Shown here one piece after another: positions 24,306 to 33,233 of a stretch of 39,912 bases of DNA (positions are counted from its first letter, which is position 1; each line of letters starts with the position of its first letter). This DNA comes from Oscillospiraceae bacterium (GTDB lineage: Bacteria; Bacillota; Clostridia; Oscillospirales; Ruminococcaceae): positions 1 to 39,912 of the forward strand of contig CAAGBQ010000048.1 of assembly GCA_900768105.1 (NCBI GenBank). The letters run 5' to 3'. The notes under the pieces were generated by a model. That model saw only the letters and a list, made by a program, of their open reading frames with translations, searched no databases and was not told where the DNA came from. A program made the position numbers and the translations under genes.

Positions 24306-25187
24306 TCAGTCAACATCCTCAACAACGGTTTCGGGGTGCTCATCAAGAATATCCGGATGGCGGAAAATGCTGTCGAGGTACTTAAACGCACTGGCGTAAT
24401 AGTGTCCGTCGGTGATGCGCTCATCGGTGACAACGGTAAAATCCACATATTTGTGCTTTTCAATGCCGCCGTCCTTTCGCAGTTCAAGCGCCGTACGCTT
24501 TGCACCAAAGGTGACGAAAACGGGGCAGGTGCCGAAATTGTAAAGATGGTGATAAATCGGCGGAATTCCGAGGGAGCCGAGGTTCGACACAAAAACGCTG
24601 CAATGGAATGGAGAAGCTTTGTGGATCGCCTTCGGCAGAAAGCCGAAATAATCCATAAAAGTAAGCAGTGATACCGCAAAGCGGAACAAAAGGGTGGGAA
24701 GATAGTTCATAACCCTTGCAACACGGTCAAAATGGTTGGAATCGCCCTGCCGGCGGGCGATTTCGATTGCTTCGTCAACGGCTTTATATATATCGTCGGC
24801 GTTTGCATCCGGTTTTACGCTTACTTTAATTGCGGATTCCTGGGCGTTAAGGCTCATGGATTTTTTGACCATCATGCTGAACACAATGTCGTCCGCGTGG
24901 TATATGCGCTGACCGGCGACAAAGCGGTTAAGGCCGGGCTTTTGAGAAATCATGCGCACATATGCGGCAAAGATTACATGAAGAAAGCCGAAATTTGTAA
25001 GGCCGTCTTCTCGGCGCTTTTTGCGTATGTAGTTTTCGATTCGTCCCATTTCTACGGAGGACTGAAAAAGGTTTTGAGAATCGTTCCGCGTTTTCATAAT
25101 GAATGGAACGACATAGGTCATCGGCGACAAAGTGCGGACACGATAGCCGTCATAACGGTCGCCGAGGCGTTTTTTCCTCTCGTTCAT
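24306..25187 (-). CDS. Stand-alone E2-core-like acyltransferase protein, active-site His missing
   Basis: 293 residues resembling the catalytic core of 2-oxoacid dehydrogenase E2 (CAT-like fold), without a lipoyl domain. Similar short proteins occur in other Clostridia but their function is not known. The C-terminal motif that is DHRxxDG in active E2 reads DERITDG here, so the catalytic His is Glu. Other visible features: MKTRNDSQNLFQSSVEMGRI at the start, SNLGSLGIPPIYHHLYNFG and VFVTFGAKR. One hydrophobic helix (MNYLPTLLFRFAVSLLTFMD) lies near residue 165. The ATG at 25187 follows agaaagga; the frame extends 10 codons further without a ribosome-binding site. First gene of the four-gene minus-strand operon. 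Confidence 0.8.
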   Translation of the reverse strand: MNERKKRLGDRYDGYRVRTLSPMTYVVPFIMKTRNDSQNLFQSSVEMGRIENYIRKKRREDGLTNFGFLHVIFAAYVRMISQKPGLNRFVAGQRIYHADDIVFSMMVKKSMSLNAQESAIKVSVKPDANADDIYKAVDEAIEIARRQGDSNHFDRVARVMNYLPTLLFRFAVSLLTFMDYFGFLPKAIHKASPFHCSVFVSNLGSLGIPPIYHHLYNFGTCPVFVTFGAKRTALELRKDGGIEKHKYVDFTVVTDERITDGHYYASAFKYLDSIFRHPDILDEHPETVVEDVD

Positions 25188-25229
25188 AAAACATAGTTCC
25201 TTTCTGCATTTTTGCATATTAGTAATTGT

Positions 25230-25258
25230 ATTATAACAAAATACATAGCCTCGTGCAA
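25230..25258 (-). promoter_or_regulatory. Promoter of the E2-like/MFS/GDPD/YbaK operon
   Basis: On the minus strand TTGCAC (25258-25253), 17 bases and a perfect TATAAT (25235-25230), about 43 bases before the ATG. Confidence 0.82.
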
Positions 25259-25410
25259 GAAAAACAGCAAATTTATGCGGAATATGGCGCGTGGAAATTT
25301 AGATTAAGCGGCAAACGGCGCGCAATCCTTCCATAATGGGGAAAAGCACACTTTGCTTTTGCCTTTTGCGAACGGAAAAATAAAAAAGTATGAATTTTTT
25401 TAAAACCCTC

Positions 25411-25438
25411 TTGACAAGGGTGCAAAAGAATGTATAAT
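25411..25438 (+). promoter_or_regulatory. Promoter of the heat-shock operon
   Basis: Consensus TTGACA (25411-25416), 16 bases and TATAAT (25433-25438). The CIRCE operator begins 8 bases after the -10, so HrcA would block initiation. The 25259-25410 stretch upstream shows no gene. Confidence 0.9.
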
Positions 25439-25445
25439 ATAGATG

Positions 25446-25472
25446 TTGGCACTCGAAAGGCAAGAGTGCTAA
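25446..25472. promoter_or_regulatory. CIRCE operator for HrcA
   Basis: TTGGCACTC, 9 bases, GAGTGCTAA. It matches the consensus TTAGCACTC-N9-GAGTGCTAA except one base in the left arm. Confidence 0.97.
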
Positions 25473-25505
25473 AAAAGAAAAATCAGAAAACGGAGGTGTT
25501 CGCCC

Positions 25506-26546
25506 ATGCGATTTGACGACAGGAAGATGAAAATTCTTTCCGCTATTGTTGAAACATATATACGCACCGGCGAACCGGTGGGTTCAAAAACCCTTTCCGA
25601 AATGCCCGGCATCGGAGTTTCTCCCGCAACGGTAAGAAACGAAATGGCGTCGCTTTTCTCCATGGGTCTTTTGGAACAGCCCCACACCTCTGCCGGAAGA
25701 ATCCCTTCCCACCTTGGCTATCGAATTTATATCGACCGGCTGATGAAGGAAGAACCGCTGACGGAAGCGGAGCGCGACGGAATCGACGCCTTGTTCAATG
25801 TGGGAGATCCGGATCCGGACCGTTTGCTTCAAGATTCGGCGGAGGCGCTTGCCGAATATACCGGCTGTGCAACAGTTGCCATGACCACAACGCCGAGCTA
25901 TGTTACCGTTGAGCATATAGATATTGTTCCGGCGGATAAAAGCACCGTTGTTCTTTTGGTAATTGCGTCAAACGGCGTGGTAAAAAGCAAGGTTTGCCGC
26001 CTTTCCTTCCGCGTGAACGCCGGAATTGCGGATTTCTTTAAAAAATTCGCAAACGACAGATTTTCGGGACACACGCTGCGCGAAATAAGCACCGAATATG
26101 TTACTTCGGTTGCGGTTCAGCTTGGCGAATATTCCGAAGTGTTCAATCCGCTGATAGTCGGTATTTACGAACTTTGCCGAGAGGTTTATGACGGCCAGTA
26201 TTACCTTGGCGGACAGGAAAAGCTGCTTATCTACAACGAATATTCCGACAGAGCGCTTGAAATAATGAAGCTTATTTCAAAGCGCGAAGAGCTTGGGCCG
26301 GTTCTTGGAAAGAACCCATCCGGTGTAACGGTGTTCATAGGAAAGGAAAACAGCCTTTCACAGCTTTCGGGCAGTTCGCTTTTGGTGGCGCGGTTTGCAA
26401 TCGGCGAAAACGACTGCGGAACAATCGGGCTTATCGGGCCGGTGCGGATGGATTATTCAAAGCTGATACCGCACCTTGAATATTTTGCAAAAAAGCTTGG
26501 CACACTGCTTTCAATGACATATCAACAGAAAACGGGTGATGAATAA
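25506..26546 (+). CDS. hrcA: Heat-inducible transcription repressor HrcA
   Basis: Represses the chaperone operon by binding CIRCE; GroEL is thought to keep it active. 346 residues with an N-terminal winged helix (RKMKILSAIVETYIRTGEPVGSK, then GVSPATVRNEMASLFSMGLLEQPHTSAGRIPS) and a GAF-like C-terminal domain ending GTIGLIGPVRMDYSKLIPHLEYF. The ATG follows ggaggtg. It autoregulates through the CIRCE 34 bases upstream. grpE starts in its stop codon (TAATG). Confidence 0.97.
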   Translation: MRFDDRKMKILSAIVETYIRTGEPVGSKTLSEMPGIGVSPATVRNEMASLFSMGLLEQPHTSAGRIPSHLGYRIYIDRLMKEEPLTEAERDGIDALFNVGDPDPDRLLQDSAEALAEYTGCATVAMTTTPSYVTVEHIDIVPADKSTVVLLVIASNGVVKSKVCRLSFRVNAGIADFFKKFANDRFSGHTLREISTEYVTSVAVQLGEYSEVFNPLIVGIYELCREVYDGQYYLGGQEKLLIYNEYSDRALEIMKLISKREELGPVLGKNPSGVTVFIGKENSLSQLSGSSLLVARFAIGENDCGTIGLIGPVRMDYSKLIPHLEYFAKKLGTLLSMTYQQKTGDE

Positions 26547-27097
26547 TGGATAAAGAAAAGACGAAGGCTCCTGCGGAGCAGACCGAAGCGGTCAAAGAAG
26601 CAGCCGAAACCAAAGAACCCCCGAAAGAGGAAGAGCTTGAAGCGAAAAATCCTTTGGCGGAGGAGCTTGAAAAGCTTAAAAAGGAAAAAACAGAGCTTAA
26701 TGACCATTATATCAGGATGCTGGCGGAGTATGATAACTTCCGCAAGCGAAGCCAGCGCGAAAAGGACGCTGTTTATAACGACGCCGTTTCCGATACGGTA
26801 GCAAAGCTTTTGCCGATACTGGACAGCTTTGACCGGGCCTCAAATTACGAATGTCCGGACGAACAGTACAAAAAAGGAATTGACCTCATAGGCAATTCCA
26901 TAAAGGAAGCCTTTGATTCCCTTGGAATCAAAGAAATTCCCGCTCTTGGCGAAAAATTTGACCCAAAATTCCACAACGCCGTGATGCATATTGATAATCC
27001 GGCGTATGAAGAAAATGTAATCACCGATGTTTACCGCAAGGGATATACCCTCGGCGACAAGGTAATTCGTTTTTCCATGGTGGTTGTGGCCAACTGA
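26546..27097 (+). CDS. grpE: Nucleotide exchange factor GrpE
   Basis: Drives ADP release from DnaK. 183 residues: a low-complexity Lys/Glu N terminus and long coiled coil (about 30-75), then the family core RMLAEYDNFRKRSQREKD and C-terminal beta domain ending VITDVYRKGYTLGDKVIRFSMVVV. The ATG overlaps the hrcA stop, indicating coupled translation. dnaK follows 82 bases later. Confidence 0.96.
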   Translation: MDKEKTKAPAEQTEAVKEAAETKEPPKEEELEAKNPLAEELEKLKKEKTELNDHYIRMLAEYDNFRKRSQREKDAVYNDAVSDTVAKLLPILDSFDRASNYECPDEQYKKGIDLIGNSIKEAFDSLGIKEIPALGEKFDPKFHNAVMHIDNPAYEENVITDVYRKGYTLGDKVIRFSMVVVAN

Positions 27098-27178
27098 TTA
27101 AAGCAAAAACGCGCAAAGCGCTTTGATTATAAATTGTTATCACATCTTTTATTATATTGGATATTGGAGGAAAAATAT

Positions 27179-29044
27179 ATGTCTAAAATTATTGGTATTG
27201 ACCTTGGTACTACTAACTCTTGTGTTGCCGTTATGGAAGGCGGCGAACCCGTTGTTATTCCTAATCCCGAAGGTGCGCGCACAACTCCTTCCGTTGTCGG
27301 TTTTTCCAAAACCGGCGAGCGCATTGTCGGCCAGGCAGCAAAACGCCAGGCTGTAACAAACCCCGAAAGAACCATTACCTCTATCAAGCGTAAAATGGGT
27401 TCCGATTATAAAGTAAGCATTGACGGAAAAGGCTATACTCCTCAAGAGATTTCCGCAATGATTCTTCAAAAGCTTAAATCCGATGCGGAAGCATACCTTG
27501 GCGAAACCGTAAGCGAAGCGGTTATTACCGTTCCGGCATACTTTACCGATGCACAGCGCCAGGCAACAAAGGACGCAGGCAAAATTGCAGGTCTTGAAGT
27601 AAAGCGTATCATAAACGAGCCTACCGCGGCAGCCCTCGCCTATGGCGTAGATAAAGAGGACGACCAGAAGATTATGGTTTACGACCTTGGCGGCGGCACC
27701 TTCGATGTTTCCATCATCGAAATGGGCGACGGTATTCAGGAGGTTCTTGCAACCGCAGGTAACAACCACCTTGGCGGCGATGACTTTGATGACAGACTTA
27801 TCAATTATCTTGCGGACCAGTTTAAGGGCGAAACCGGAATTGACCTTCGCAGCGACAAAATGGCTATGCAAAGACTTAAAGAAGCTGCCGAGAAAGCAAA
27901 AATCGACCTTTCCGGCATGACTCAAACCAATGTAAACCTTCCGTTCATCACTGCGGACGCCACCGGCCCGAAGCACCTTGATTGCAACATTACCAGAGCA
28001 AAATTTAACGAGCTGACCGCAGACCTTGTTGAAGCAACTATGGGACCGGTTCGTCAGGCACTTTCCGACGCAGGTCTTAAAGCAACCGACCTTGATAAGA
28101 TACTTCTTGTCGGCGGTTCTTCCCGTATTCCCGCAGTTCAGGAAGCTGTTAAGAACATTACCGGAAAAGAGCCCTTTAAGGGAATTAACCCCGATGAGTG
28201 CGTAGCAATCGGTGCCGCAATTCAGGGCGGCGTTCTTACCGGCGAGGTAAAAGGACTTGTTCTGCTTGATGTAACTCCTCTTTCCCTTGGCCTTGAAACT
28301 CTTGGCGGCGTATTCACAAAGATTATCGACAGAAACACCACCATTCCGGCAAAGAAATCTCAGGTGTTCTCCACCGCAGCTGACGGCCAGACCTCTGTTG
28401 AGATTCATGTTCTTCAGGGCGAGCGTGAAATGGCAAAGGACAACAAAACCCTTGGTATGTTCCATCTTGACGGTATTATGCCCGCACCTAGAGGCATTCC
28501 GCAGATTGAAGTAACCTTTGATATAGATGCAAACGGTATTGTTCATGTAAGTGCAAAGGACCTCGGCACCGGCAAAGAACAGCACATCACCATCACCAGC
28601 TCCACCAATATGAGCAAGGAGGATGTTGAAAAGGCTGTTAAAGAAGCGGAACAGTATGCCGCAGAGGATAAAAAGCACCGCGAAGAAATAGATGCAAGAA
28701 ACGCCGCCGACCAAATGGTATATCAGTCCGAAAAAACCATTACCGACCTTGGCGATAAGCTTTCCGCAGACGACAAATCCGCTCTCCAGAGCAAGATTGA
28801 CGCTCTTAAAGAAGCGCTTAAAGGCACCAGCGTGGATGAAATCACCGCAAAGCAGAAGGACCTTGAGCAGAAATTCTATGAAGTTTCCGCAAAGGTTTAT
28901 CAGCAGACTGCACCTAACGGCGCAGCAGGCGCACAGCCCGGCTGCGAAGGCAACTGCGATAACTGCGATAATCATTCCGCAAACGGCGGTGCAAACGGCG
29001 ACGGCTATGTTGACGCCGATTACCGCGAAGTAAACGATAATTGA
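27179..29044 (+). CDS. dnaK: Chaperone DnaK (Hsp70) with a cysteine-rich tail
   Basis: ATP-dependent chaperone working with DnaJ and GrpE. 621 residues; the ATG at 27179 follows ggagg, and a longer open frame back to 27134 lacks support. Actin-like ATPase domain opens IIGIDLGTTNSCVAVMEGG, with VYDLGGGTFDVS and VGGSSRIPAVQ; the substrate-binding domain starts near VTPLSLGLETLGGVFT. The C-terminal tail ends in YVDADYREV as usual but also contains CEGNCDNCDNH (Cys 589, 593, 596, His 599), a metal-site-like cluster not normal for DnaK. Confidence 0.97.
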   Translation: MSKIIGIDLGTTNSCVAVMEGGEPVVIPNPEGARTTPSVVGFSKTGERIVGQAAKRQAVTNPERTITSIKRKMGSDYKVSIDGKGYTPQEISAMILQKLKSDAEAYLGETVSEAVITVPAYFTDAQRQATKDAGKIAGLEVKRIINEPTAAALAYGVDKEDDQKIMVYDLGGGTFDVSIIEMGDGIQEVLATAGNNHLGGDDFDDRLINYLADQFKGETGIDLRSDKMAMQRLKEAAEKAKIDLSGMTQTNVNLPFITADATGPKHLDCNITRAKFNELTADLVEATMGPVRQALSDAGLKATDLDKILLVGGSSRIPAVQEAVKNITGKEPFKGINPDECVAIGAAIQGGVLTGEVKGLVLLDVTPLSLGLETLGGVFTKIIDRNTTIPAKKSQVFSTAADGQTSVEIHVLQGEREMAKDNKTLGMFHLDGIMPAPRGIPQIEVTFDIDANGIVHVSAKDLGTGKEQHITITSSTNMSKEDVEKAVKEAEQYAAEDKKHREEIDARNAADQMVYQSEKTITDLGDKLSADDKSALQSKIDALKEALKGTSVDEITAKQKDLEQKFYEVSAKVYQQTAPNGAAGAQPGCEGNCDNCDNHSANGGANGDGYVDADYREVNDN

Positions 29045-29090
29045 GGAGCTTAATAATGCGAAGCCCTCTTTAACAAGGCATAAAAACGGC

Positions 29091-29125
29091 TTTCTGCGCA
29101 GGGGCAATTTGCCTCTGCGCAGAAA
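29091..29125 (+). terminator. Strong hairpin between dnaK and dnaJ
   Basis: A 16-bp stem (29092-29107 / 29109-29124, one G-U pair) without a T tract. It could lower dnaJ expression or protect the dnaK mRNA 3' end, in line with the need for more DnaK than DnaJ. Confidence 0.6.
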
Positions 29126-29160
29126 TTGGTATAAGATGAGAAGAAATAAGGTGATGGATT

Positions 29161-30327
29161 TTGGCGGAAAAGCGTGATTATTACGAAGTGCTCGGCGTTG
29201 CAAAAACCGCAACGGACGAAGAAATAAAAAAAGCTTACCGCAAGCTTGCAAAGCAGTACCACCCTGACCTGAATCCGGGCGACGCCACTGCCGAAGCAAA
29301 ATTTAAGGAGGTAGGCGAAGCCTACGAGGTACTTTCGGATAAGGAAAAGCGTGCACGCTATGACCAATTCGGCCATGCGGGCGTAGACCCGTCCTATGGC
29401 GGCGGTCAGGGCGGATATGCGCGCTATCAGCAGTATGAGCACGGCGATTTCGGCGATTTTGGCGACATTTTCGGCGATATTTTCGGCGGATTCGGCTTTG
29501 GCGGCTCCACAAGAACCCGTAACCCGAACGGTCCCGTTCGCGGTAACGATACCAATGTGCGTATTCAGCTTACATTTATGGAAGCGGTAAAGGGCTGCAA
29601 AAAGGATATTCCCGTACAGCGGCTTGAACGCTGCGCCACCTGCGGAGGAACGGGCGCAAAGGCTGGAACAAGCCCCGAAACCTGCCCCGAATGCGGCGGC
29701 AGCGGTCAGGTGCGCGTGCAGCAGCGCAGCCCCTTTGGCGTAATACAGACGGTTAAGCCCTGTTCCCGCTGCGGCGGCAAGGGCAAGATTATAAACGACC
29801 CCTGCAAGGCCTGCAACGGTATGGGGCGGATTCGCCACAACAAAAAAATCTCTGTAAACATCCCTGCCGGCATTGACGACGGCCAAACCTTTGTGGTTCG
29901 CGGTCAGGGCGATGACGGCACAAACGGCGGTCCCTCCGGCGACCTTAATGTAACGGTCACCGTTGCGGAGGATCCGATTTTCCGCCGGGACAACTTTGAT
30001 GTTTGGGTGGATATCCCGATTACTTACGCTCAAGCGGTGCTTGGTGATGAAATAATTGTGCCTACGGTGGACGGAAAGGTTTCGTATAATGTGCCGGAGG
30101 GCACACAGTCCGGTACGACATTCCGTCTGCGCAATAAGGGTATTCCGTATGTAAACGGTAAGGGACGCGGTGACGAGTATGTTCGCGTTAATGTGGAGGT
30201 CCCCACCAACCTTACATCAAAGCAAAAAGATATGATAAGGGAGTTTGAAGGCTCCACCGGCGACAGAAATTATCAAAAGCGCAAAAGCTTCTTCGACAAA
30301 ATAAAAGATGCCTTTAAGGGAGATTGA
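29161..30327 (+). CDS. dnaJ: Chaperone DnaJ (Hsp40)
   Basis: Co-chaperone that delivers substrates to DnaK and stimulates its ATPase. 388 residues: J domain (RDYYEVLGVAKTATDEEIKK, then the HPD of QYHPDL), Gly/Phe-rich region (GDFGDIFGDIFGGFGFGG), four zinc-binding CxxCxG repeats (CATCGGTG, CPECGGSG, CSRCGGKG, CKACNGMG), and a C-terminal substrate domain. It starts at TTG 29161, preceded by aaggtgatgg; no better in-frame ATG exists. prmA begins 3 bases after its stop. Confidence 0.96.
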   Translation: MAEKRDYYEVLGVAKTATDEEIKKAYRKLAKQYHPDLNPGDATAEAKFKEVGEAYEVLSDKEKRARYDQFGHAGVDPSYGGGQGGYARYQQYEHGDFGDFGDIFGDIFGGFGFGGSTRTRNPNGPVRGNDTNVRIQLTFMEAVKGCKKDIPVQRLERCATCGGTGAKAGTSPETCPECGGSGQVRVQQRSPFGVIQTVKPCSRCGGKGKIINDPCKACNGMGRIRHNKKISVNIPAGIDDGQTFVVRGQGDDGTNGGPSGDLNVTVTVAEDPIFRRDNFDVWVDIPITYAQAVLGDEIIVPTVDGKVSYNVPEGTQSGTTFRLRNKGIPYVNGKGRGDEYVRVNVEVPTNLTSKQKDMIREFEGSTGDRNYQKRKSFFDKIKDAFKGD

Positions 30328-30330
30328 CGA

Positions 30331-31251
30331 ATGGAAACCTGGAACGAGCTTACCGTAAAAGTAAACACCGCAGATACCGAGCGTGCCGCCGCAATATGCA
30401 CCATGGCGGCGGATATGGGCATATATATCGAAGATTACAGCGACATTGAGCAGGAAGTATGGAATATTGCCCATGTTGACCTTATTGAGCAGGAGCTTTT
30501 GGAGCGCGACCGCACCCATTCGCTTATTCATGTGTATATCAAGCAGGAAGCGCAGGCGGCGGAGGCCGCCGCATTTCTTGACGAGCGCCTTAACGCCGAG
30601 GGAATTGAGCACGAAACAAGCATAGTGGGAGTGAACGAGGAGGATTGGGCGAATAACTGGAAGCAGTTTTACCATACCCAGCATATCGGCAAGCGCCTTG
30701 TTGTAACTCCGTCATGGGAAGAGTATAAGCCGAAGAATGGCGAGGTTGTTATGAGCCTTGACCCCGGAATGGCGTTCGGCACGGGAACCCATGATACAAC
30801 CCGCCTTTGCCTTGAGCTTTTGGAGGAATGTGTAACGCCGCAGACGCACATTCTTGATGTGGGAACGGGAAGCGGCATACTCTCCGTCGGCGGAGTGCTC
30901 CTTGGAGCACCCTCCGCCCTTGGTGTGGATATAGACCCCGTTGCCGTAAAGGTGGCAAAGGAAAATTCCGAACTGAACGGCACTGCCGATAAAACGGAAT
31001 TTGTTTGCGGCGACCTTACGGATAAGGTTCACGGAAAATTTGAGATTGTTACCGCAAATATTGTTGCGGATGTTATCATCCGTCTTTTGAGCACGGTTAA
31101 AAATTACTTGATAAAGGGCGGAACTTTCATTATTTCCGGCATTATTGATACAAGGGCGGACGAGGTGGAAAATGCCTGCCGCAAAGCGGGCTTTGTTACC
31201 GAAAAGCGCCTTGAGCACGGCGGCTGGGTCGCAATTATGATGAAATATTAA
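30331..31251 (+). CDS. prmA: Ribosomal protein L11 methyltransferase
   Basis: SAM-dependent enzyme that trimethylates ribosomal protein L11. 306 residues. The N-terminal substrate-recognition domain is followed by the class I methyltransferase domain with LDVGTGSGILSVGG (SAM site), FGTGTHDTTRLCLELLE just before it, and VTANIVADVIIRLL. The position after dnaJ is typical for Firmicutes; rsmE, often next, is absent and a terminator ends the operon. Confidence 0.95.
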   Translation: METWNELTVKVNTADTERAAAICTMAADMGIYIEDYSDIEQEVWNIAHVDLIEQELLERDRTHSLIHVYIKQEAQAAEAAAFLDERLNAEGIEHETSIVGVNEEDWANNWKQFYHTQHIGKRLVVTPSWEEYKPKNGEVVMSLDPGMAFGTGTHDTTRLCLELLEECVTPQTHILDVGTGSGILSVGGVLLGAPSALGVDIDPVAVKVAKENSELNGTADKTEFVCGDLTDKVHGKFEIVTANIVADVIIRLLSTVKNYLIKGGTFIISGIIDTRADEVENACRKAGFVTEKRLEHGGWVAIMMKY

Positions 31252-31272
31252 AATGAGCACAAAAATGCGGAT

Positions 31273-31312
31273 AAAAAGCGTCCTTTGGCAAAAGCTAAAG
31301 GACGCTTTTTTG
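31273..31312 (+). terminator. Intrinsic terminator after prmA
   Basis: Stem AAAAAGCGTCCTTT / AAAGGACGCTTTTT (31273-31311) ending in a T run. The rest of 31313-31410 holds no gene. Confidence 0.9.
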
Positions 31313-31410
31313 CATATATTACAAAAACGGCATTGACATATGCTTTGAGCACGGGGCGGATCCGGCGGAACCGTATCCGTTGTGCCGGCGCAGAGCAGGC
31401 TTATTCTGCG

Positions 31411-31698
31411 TCAGCCTTCAAATTCGCTTTCCGCCTGCTGCTTTGCAATGTATTCTTCATAAGCGGAAAGAACCGCGTTTTCAAGCAGCTCCCGCGCGGC
31501 GGGGCTTATTGGATGGACTATATCGCGGAAAACTCCGCCTTCATCCTTGCGGCTTGGCATGGCAACAAAAAGTCGTTCCGGACCGGAAATTACCTTTAAA
31601 TCATGCACCGCAAGGTCGCCGTCAACAGTGACGGAAACAAGGGCGCGCAGGCGTTCGCTGTCATAGGTTTTTCTGATTTTAATATCGGTGATGTTCAT
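31411..31698 (-). CDS. spoVG: Septation/regulatory protein SpoVG
   Basis: Small DNA/RNA-binding protein known from sporulation and cell-division control. ATG at 31698 follows aaggagc, giving 95 residues starting MNITDIKIRKTY; the upstream extension lacks a ribosome-binding site. Conserved VTVDGDLAVHDLKVI, LFVAMPSRKDEGGVFRDIVHPI, then a charged tail. In Bacillus spoVG precedes glmU; here it stands alone, divergent from murC. Confidence 0.95.
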   Translation of the reverse strand: MNITDIKIRKTYDSERLRALVSVTVDGDLAVHDLKVISGPERLFVAMPSRKDEGGVFRDIVHPISPAARELLENAVLSAYEEYIAKQQAESEFEG

Positions 31699-31800
31699 TT
31701 TTTGCTCCTTCCAAAATGTTTCTGAAAGGATTTTTGGCAAAACAAGAGGAATTATTCAGTAAAAATAAAAATAGATATTCCTTTTTCTTTAATTTTGCCG

Positions 31801-31811
31801 TATAATATAAT
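31801..31811 (+). promoter_or_regulatory. Probable -10 region of murC
   Basis: TATAAT at 31801 and again at 31806 within TATAATATAATTATATA; no good -35 was found 16-18 bases upstream. Located 43 bases before the murC ATG. Confidence 0.45.
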
Positions 31812-31853
31812 TATATATGGGCAAAGCCCAAATACAAAAGGAAGCGATTTTTT

Positions 31854-33221
31854 ATGACCATTGATGAAAACCTTTTGAAAACAAGAAAACACATTCATTT
31901 TATCGGCATCGGCGGAAGCGGAATGTTCCCGATGGTGCAAATCCTTCATTCGGAGGGGTTTTATATAACCGGTTCCGATAATAACGAAACCGAAACAACC
32001 AAAATCGAGCGTAAAATGGGTATTCCGGTAACCTTCGGTCAGGCGGCGGAAAATATAGAGGGAGCCGACCTTATCGTTTATACCGCCGCAATTATGGCGG
32101 ATAATCCGGAGCTTATTGCGGCGAAGGCCTCCGGCGTGCCGTGTTTGGAGCGCAGCGATATGCTCGGTCTGCTTACCCGCAGATATTCAAAAGCGGTTTG
32201 CGTTGCGGGAACCCATGGCAAAACCACCACAAGCGCCATGATTGCGCAGACCCTGCTGGAGGGCGGCTTTGACCCAAGCGCGTTTATCGGCGGCAAGGTA
32301 AAGGCGTTGGGCGGAAGCGGCCGCGCAGGAAAAAGCGATATTTTTGTTGTGGAGGCCTGCGAATTTGTGGATACCTTCCTCAAGCTTTCCAACGATATTT
32401 CCGTAATTCTTAATATCGACAACGACCACCTTGACTATTTCGGAACCATCGAAAATTCCATAAAGTCTTTCCGTAAATTTGCAAGCAACAGCACCGGCCC
32501 CGTTATTGTAAACGGCGACGACGCCAACACCATGAAGGCTGTGGACGGACTGGATAAAGAGATTATCACCTTTGGCTGGAGCGACAAAAACGACTATTAT
32601 GCCGCGGATGTGCGTTTTCTTGGCGGGGCAAAATCCGGTTATACCCTTATGCACCATGGCGAAGCAGTCTGCGAAATCCGTCTTTCCATTCCGGGAAAGC
32701 ACAATATACTTAATTCTATGGCCTGCGCCGCAGTTTGCCTTTATCTTGGTATGGACCCGCAGGAAATGGCGCTGCATATTGACAAATTCCCAGGCGCGGG
32801 GCGGCGTTTTGAGGTGCTTGGCGAGGTGAACGGAATCACTATTGCCGATGACTATGCTCACCACCCGACAGAGATTGCCGCAACGCTGCGCGCAGCGAAG
32901 GAAATGGATTTTCATGAGGTTTGGGCTGTGTTTCAACCCTTTACCTATTCGCGCACGGCAATGCTTATGGATGATTTTGTAACGGCGCTTTCCGTTGCAG
33001 ACCATGTGGTTATGAGCGAGATTATGGGCAGCCGCGAAAAGAACACCTATAATGTTTATACAAAGGACCTTGCAGAGAAAATTCCCGGCAGCGTTTGGTT
33101 CAATACCTTTGAGGAAATGGCAGATTACACCATGTCCCATGCCAAAGCAGGCGACCTTGTGATAACCCTTGGCTGCGGCGATGTTTACAAATGCGCCTAT
33201 ATTATGGCGGGCATTGATTAA
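31854..33221 (+). CDS. murC: UDP-N-acetylmuramate--L-alanine ligase
   Basis: Adds the first amino acid of the peptidoglycan stem. 455 residues. N-terminal Rossmann domain IHFIGIGGSGMFPMVQIL, ATP-binding GTHGKTTTSAM (about residue 121), the catalytic region NIDNDHLDYFG, and FPGAGRRFEVLG with the characteristic DDYAHHPTEI. Start preceded by aaaggaagcg. The gene stands outside the division-cell-wall cluster, paired only with a short unknown gene. Confidence 0.96.
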   Translation: MTIDENLLKTRKHIHFIGIGGSGMFPMVQILHSEGFYITGSDNNETETTKIERKMGIPVTFGQAAENIEGADLIVYTAAIMADNPELIAAKASGVPCLERSDMLGLLTRRYSKAVCVAGTHGKTTTSAMIAQTLLEGGFDPSAFIGGKVKALGGSGRAGKSDIFVVEACEFVDTFLKLSNDISVILNIDNDHLDYFGTIENSIKSFRKFASNSTGPVIVNGDDANTMKAVDGLDKEIITFGWSDKNDYYAADVRFLGGAKSGYTLMHHGEAVCEIRLSIPGKHNILNSMACAAVCLYLGMDPQEMALHIDKFPGAGRRFEVLGEVNGITIADDYAHHPTEIAATLRAAKEMDFHEVWAVFQPFTYSRTAMLMDDFVTALSVADHVVMSEIMGSREKNTYNVYTKDLAEKIPGSVWFNTFEEMADYTMSHAKAGDLVITLGCGDVYKCAYIMAGID

Positions 33222-33233
33222 AGGAGGAACAGC

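Noticed and set aside
29056..29073. Five-codon frame (MRSPL) after dnaK with gaggag upstream
   Set aside because: Too short to be distinguished from chance, and no regulatory target fits.
27152..29299. 715-codon minus-strand open frame opposite dnaK
   Set aside because: Antisense frames over dnaK are a well-known artefact of its codon pattern; composition is not protein-like.
31764..31795. Sigma-H-like promoter for spoVG (aaaggaata ... actgaataa, minus strand)
   Set aside because: Both elements fit the consensus, but the spacing is about 15 bases rather than the usual 11-12, so it is not counted.
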